Below are positions 7,159 to 7,799 of a stretch of 7,799 bases of DNA, piece by piece (within the stretch, counting starts at the first letter, position 1; each line of letters begins with the position of its first letter). Made by a program: the position numbers and the translations under genes. The notes below the pieces were generated by a model. It worked only from the letters and a program-made list of their open reading frames with translations. It did no database searches and was not told where the DNA came from. This DNA comes from Candidatus Omnitrophota bacterium (GTDB lineage: Bacteria; Omnitrophota; Gorgyraeia; Zapsychrales; Fredricksoniimonadaceae): positions 1 through 7,799 of the forward strand of contig JAHFGE010000067.1 of NCBI GenBank assembly GCA_023247575.1, given 5' to 3'.

Positions 7159-7799
7159 CACCTGTATCTTCTCTTGTGGCGTATTTTCTGAAATCCCCAA
7201 AAATTCTTTGAGACTATTCATAGGCGCAATATTGATAATTACCGGATAAAAGCCCGGGGCATTTTGAAGTTGCTGCAACATGGCAGGATCAATTTTTAAT
7301 TTAATTCCCTCACCAGCGTTTTGAATTTCCAAAGGCGTTTTATTGGCGGTCAAGTCGATACCGCCTTTATCACCTAATTGTGCTTTATCTTGATGCCTGG
7401 CTAATTGGGAGTTACTCTCCAATACTTCCTGTGTTTTGGGCAACACAACTACAGCATTTCCAGCAAACACTGACCGCTGATTATTATATTTAACAGACAA
7501 AATATCTTCTGTTTTTGGTGTTAAAAATCCAATTTCTCCATCTTTGTCCACATACGAAAAACCATTGGCCGCTAGCAAAATCAATCCTTCGCCAAGGGGA
7601 TGTACTCCAAGACCACGGCCAAGGCGGGTATAAGACCATTTCTGTTGTCCCTCTTTGTCCACATACGAAAAACCATTGGCCGCTAGCAAAATCAATCCTT
7701 CGCCAAGGGGATGTACTCCACGACCACCGCCAAGGCGGGTATCAGACCATTTCTGTTGTCCCTCTTTGTCCACATACGAAAAACCATTGACCGCTCGCA
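7156..7799 (-). CDS. C-terminal part of a repeat protein (propeller-like repeats plus conserved tail), 5' end outside window
   Basis: The frame is open to the right edge of the window; a GTG at 7773 could be read as a start, but the repeat pattern continues unbroken upstream of it (ending in VNGFSYV), so the gene surely begins outside. The visible part has 37-residue repeats of the type NGFSYVDKEGQQKWS-TRLG-G-GVHPLGEGLILLAA. Their W, DG/EG and G-rich spacing recalls blades of PQQ-like or other beta-propeller repeats. The repeats stop where VDKDGEIGF replaces VDKEGQQKW. A linker (TPKTEDILSV...QLARHQDKAQL) follows, then a C-terminal domain with GGIDLTANKTPLEI, IDPAMLQQLQNAPGF, PVIINIAPM and LKEFLGI. 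I recall this tail from large, otherwise diverse proteins of Candidatus Omnitrophota, where it may be a shared C-terminal tag. No membrane segment is visible. Localisation and function are unknown. Confidence 0.82.
   Translation of the reverse strand, partial: RAVNGFSYVDKEGQQKWSDTRLGGGRGVHPLGEGLILLAANGFSYVDKEGQQKWSYTRLGRGLGVHPLGEGLILLAANGFSYVDKDGEIGFLTPKTEDILSVKYNNQRSVFAGNAVVVLPKTQEVLESNSQLARHQDKAQLGDKGGIDLTANKTPLEIQNAGEGIKLKIDPAMLQQLQNAPGFYPVIINIAPMNSLKEFLGISENTPQEKIQV
7541..7799 (-). repeat. Tandem 111-bp repeat, two full copies and one partial
   Basis: Copies begin at 7541, 7652 and 7763, an exact 111-bp period (37 codons), in frame within the repeat protein gene. The two full copies differ at only 3 of 111 positions. 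The partial copy (37 bp visible) differs at 2 positions. All five differences change an amino acid (D/Y, G/R, R/L, L/R and A/V). The array continues past the window edge, so total copy number is unknown. The near identity points to recent duplication or ongoing gene conversion. Confidence 0.95.

Noticed and set aside
7515..7790. Open frame on the plus strand through the tandem repeats
   Set aside because: It is antisense to the minus-strand repeat gene and open only because one unit without stops is repeated; the product resembles nothing I know and it lacks an SD.
7541..7799. Direct repeats that might suggest a CRISPR array or other non-coding array
   Set aside because: The 111-bp units are contiguous without spacers, in frame and encode 37-residue protein repeats.

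Overview
All recognisable genes in this window lie on the minus strand and are tightly packed. Gene content indicates a bacterium of moderate GC. The C-terminal tail of the repeat protein at the right edge (GGIDLTANKTPLEI, then IDPAMLQQLQNAPGF, then PVIINIAP) resembles tails I remember from large proteins of Candidatus Omnitrophota. That phylum guess comes from memory and is only moderately secure; the rest of the window does not fix the taxon.

In transcription order (right to left): (1) 7156-7799, the 3' end of a repeat-rich gene that runs off the right edge. It encodes 37-residue repeats, nearly identical at DNA level (111-bp period), followed by a conserved-looking tail. (2) An extended -10 promoter overlapping that gene's stop codon. 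(3) A two-gene unit, 7123-6328: a small, very basic protein overlapping a nucleotidyltransferase-fold protein of the kind found in AbiEii/MNT toxin-like systems. (4) A DUF433-DUF5615 pair, 6283-5685, with a 4-bp ATGA overlap; this is a recognised antitoxin-toxin (PIN-like) arrangement. (5) A 234-bp intergenic region with a sigma70-type promoter (TTGACA, 17-bp spacer, TATAGT) and a 13-bp near-perfect palindrome in the leader. (6) carA, carB and purF, all overlapping.

carA and carB encode the small and large subunits of carbamoyl-phosphate synthase, which feeds pyrimidine and arginine synthesis. purF encodes the glutamine amidotransferase that starts purine synthesis, and the window ends inside it. 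Joining carAB to purF in one overlapping cluster would link the glutamine-consuming entry steps of pyrimidine and purine synthesis under one promoter. For both car genes the longest open frame begins at a TTG, but the better start is an in-frame ATG slightly downstream, and I have used those starts.

The accessory part (5685-7123) looks like a small island of two toxin-antitoxin-like modules between the repeat gene and the housekeeping operon. The most speculative and potentially new item is the small basic protein plus nucleotidyltransferase pair. No RNA genes, IS elements, CRISPR arrays or convincing intrinsic terminators were seen.
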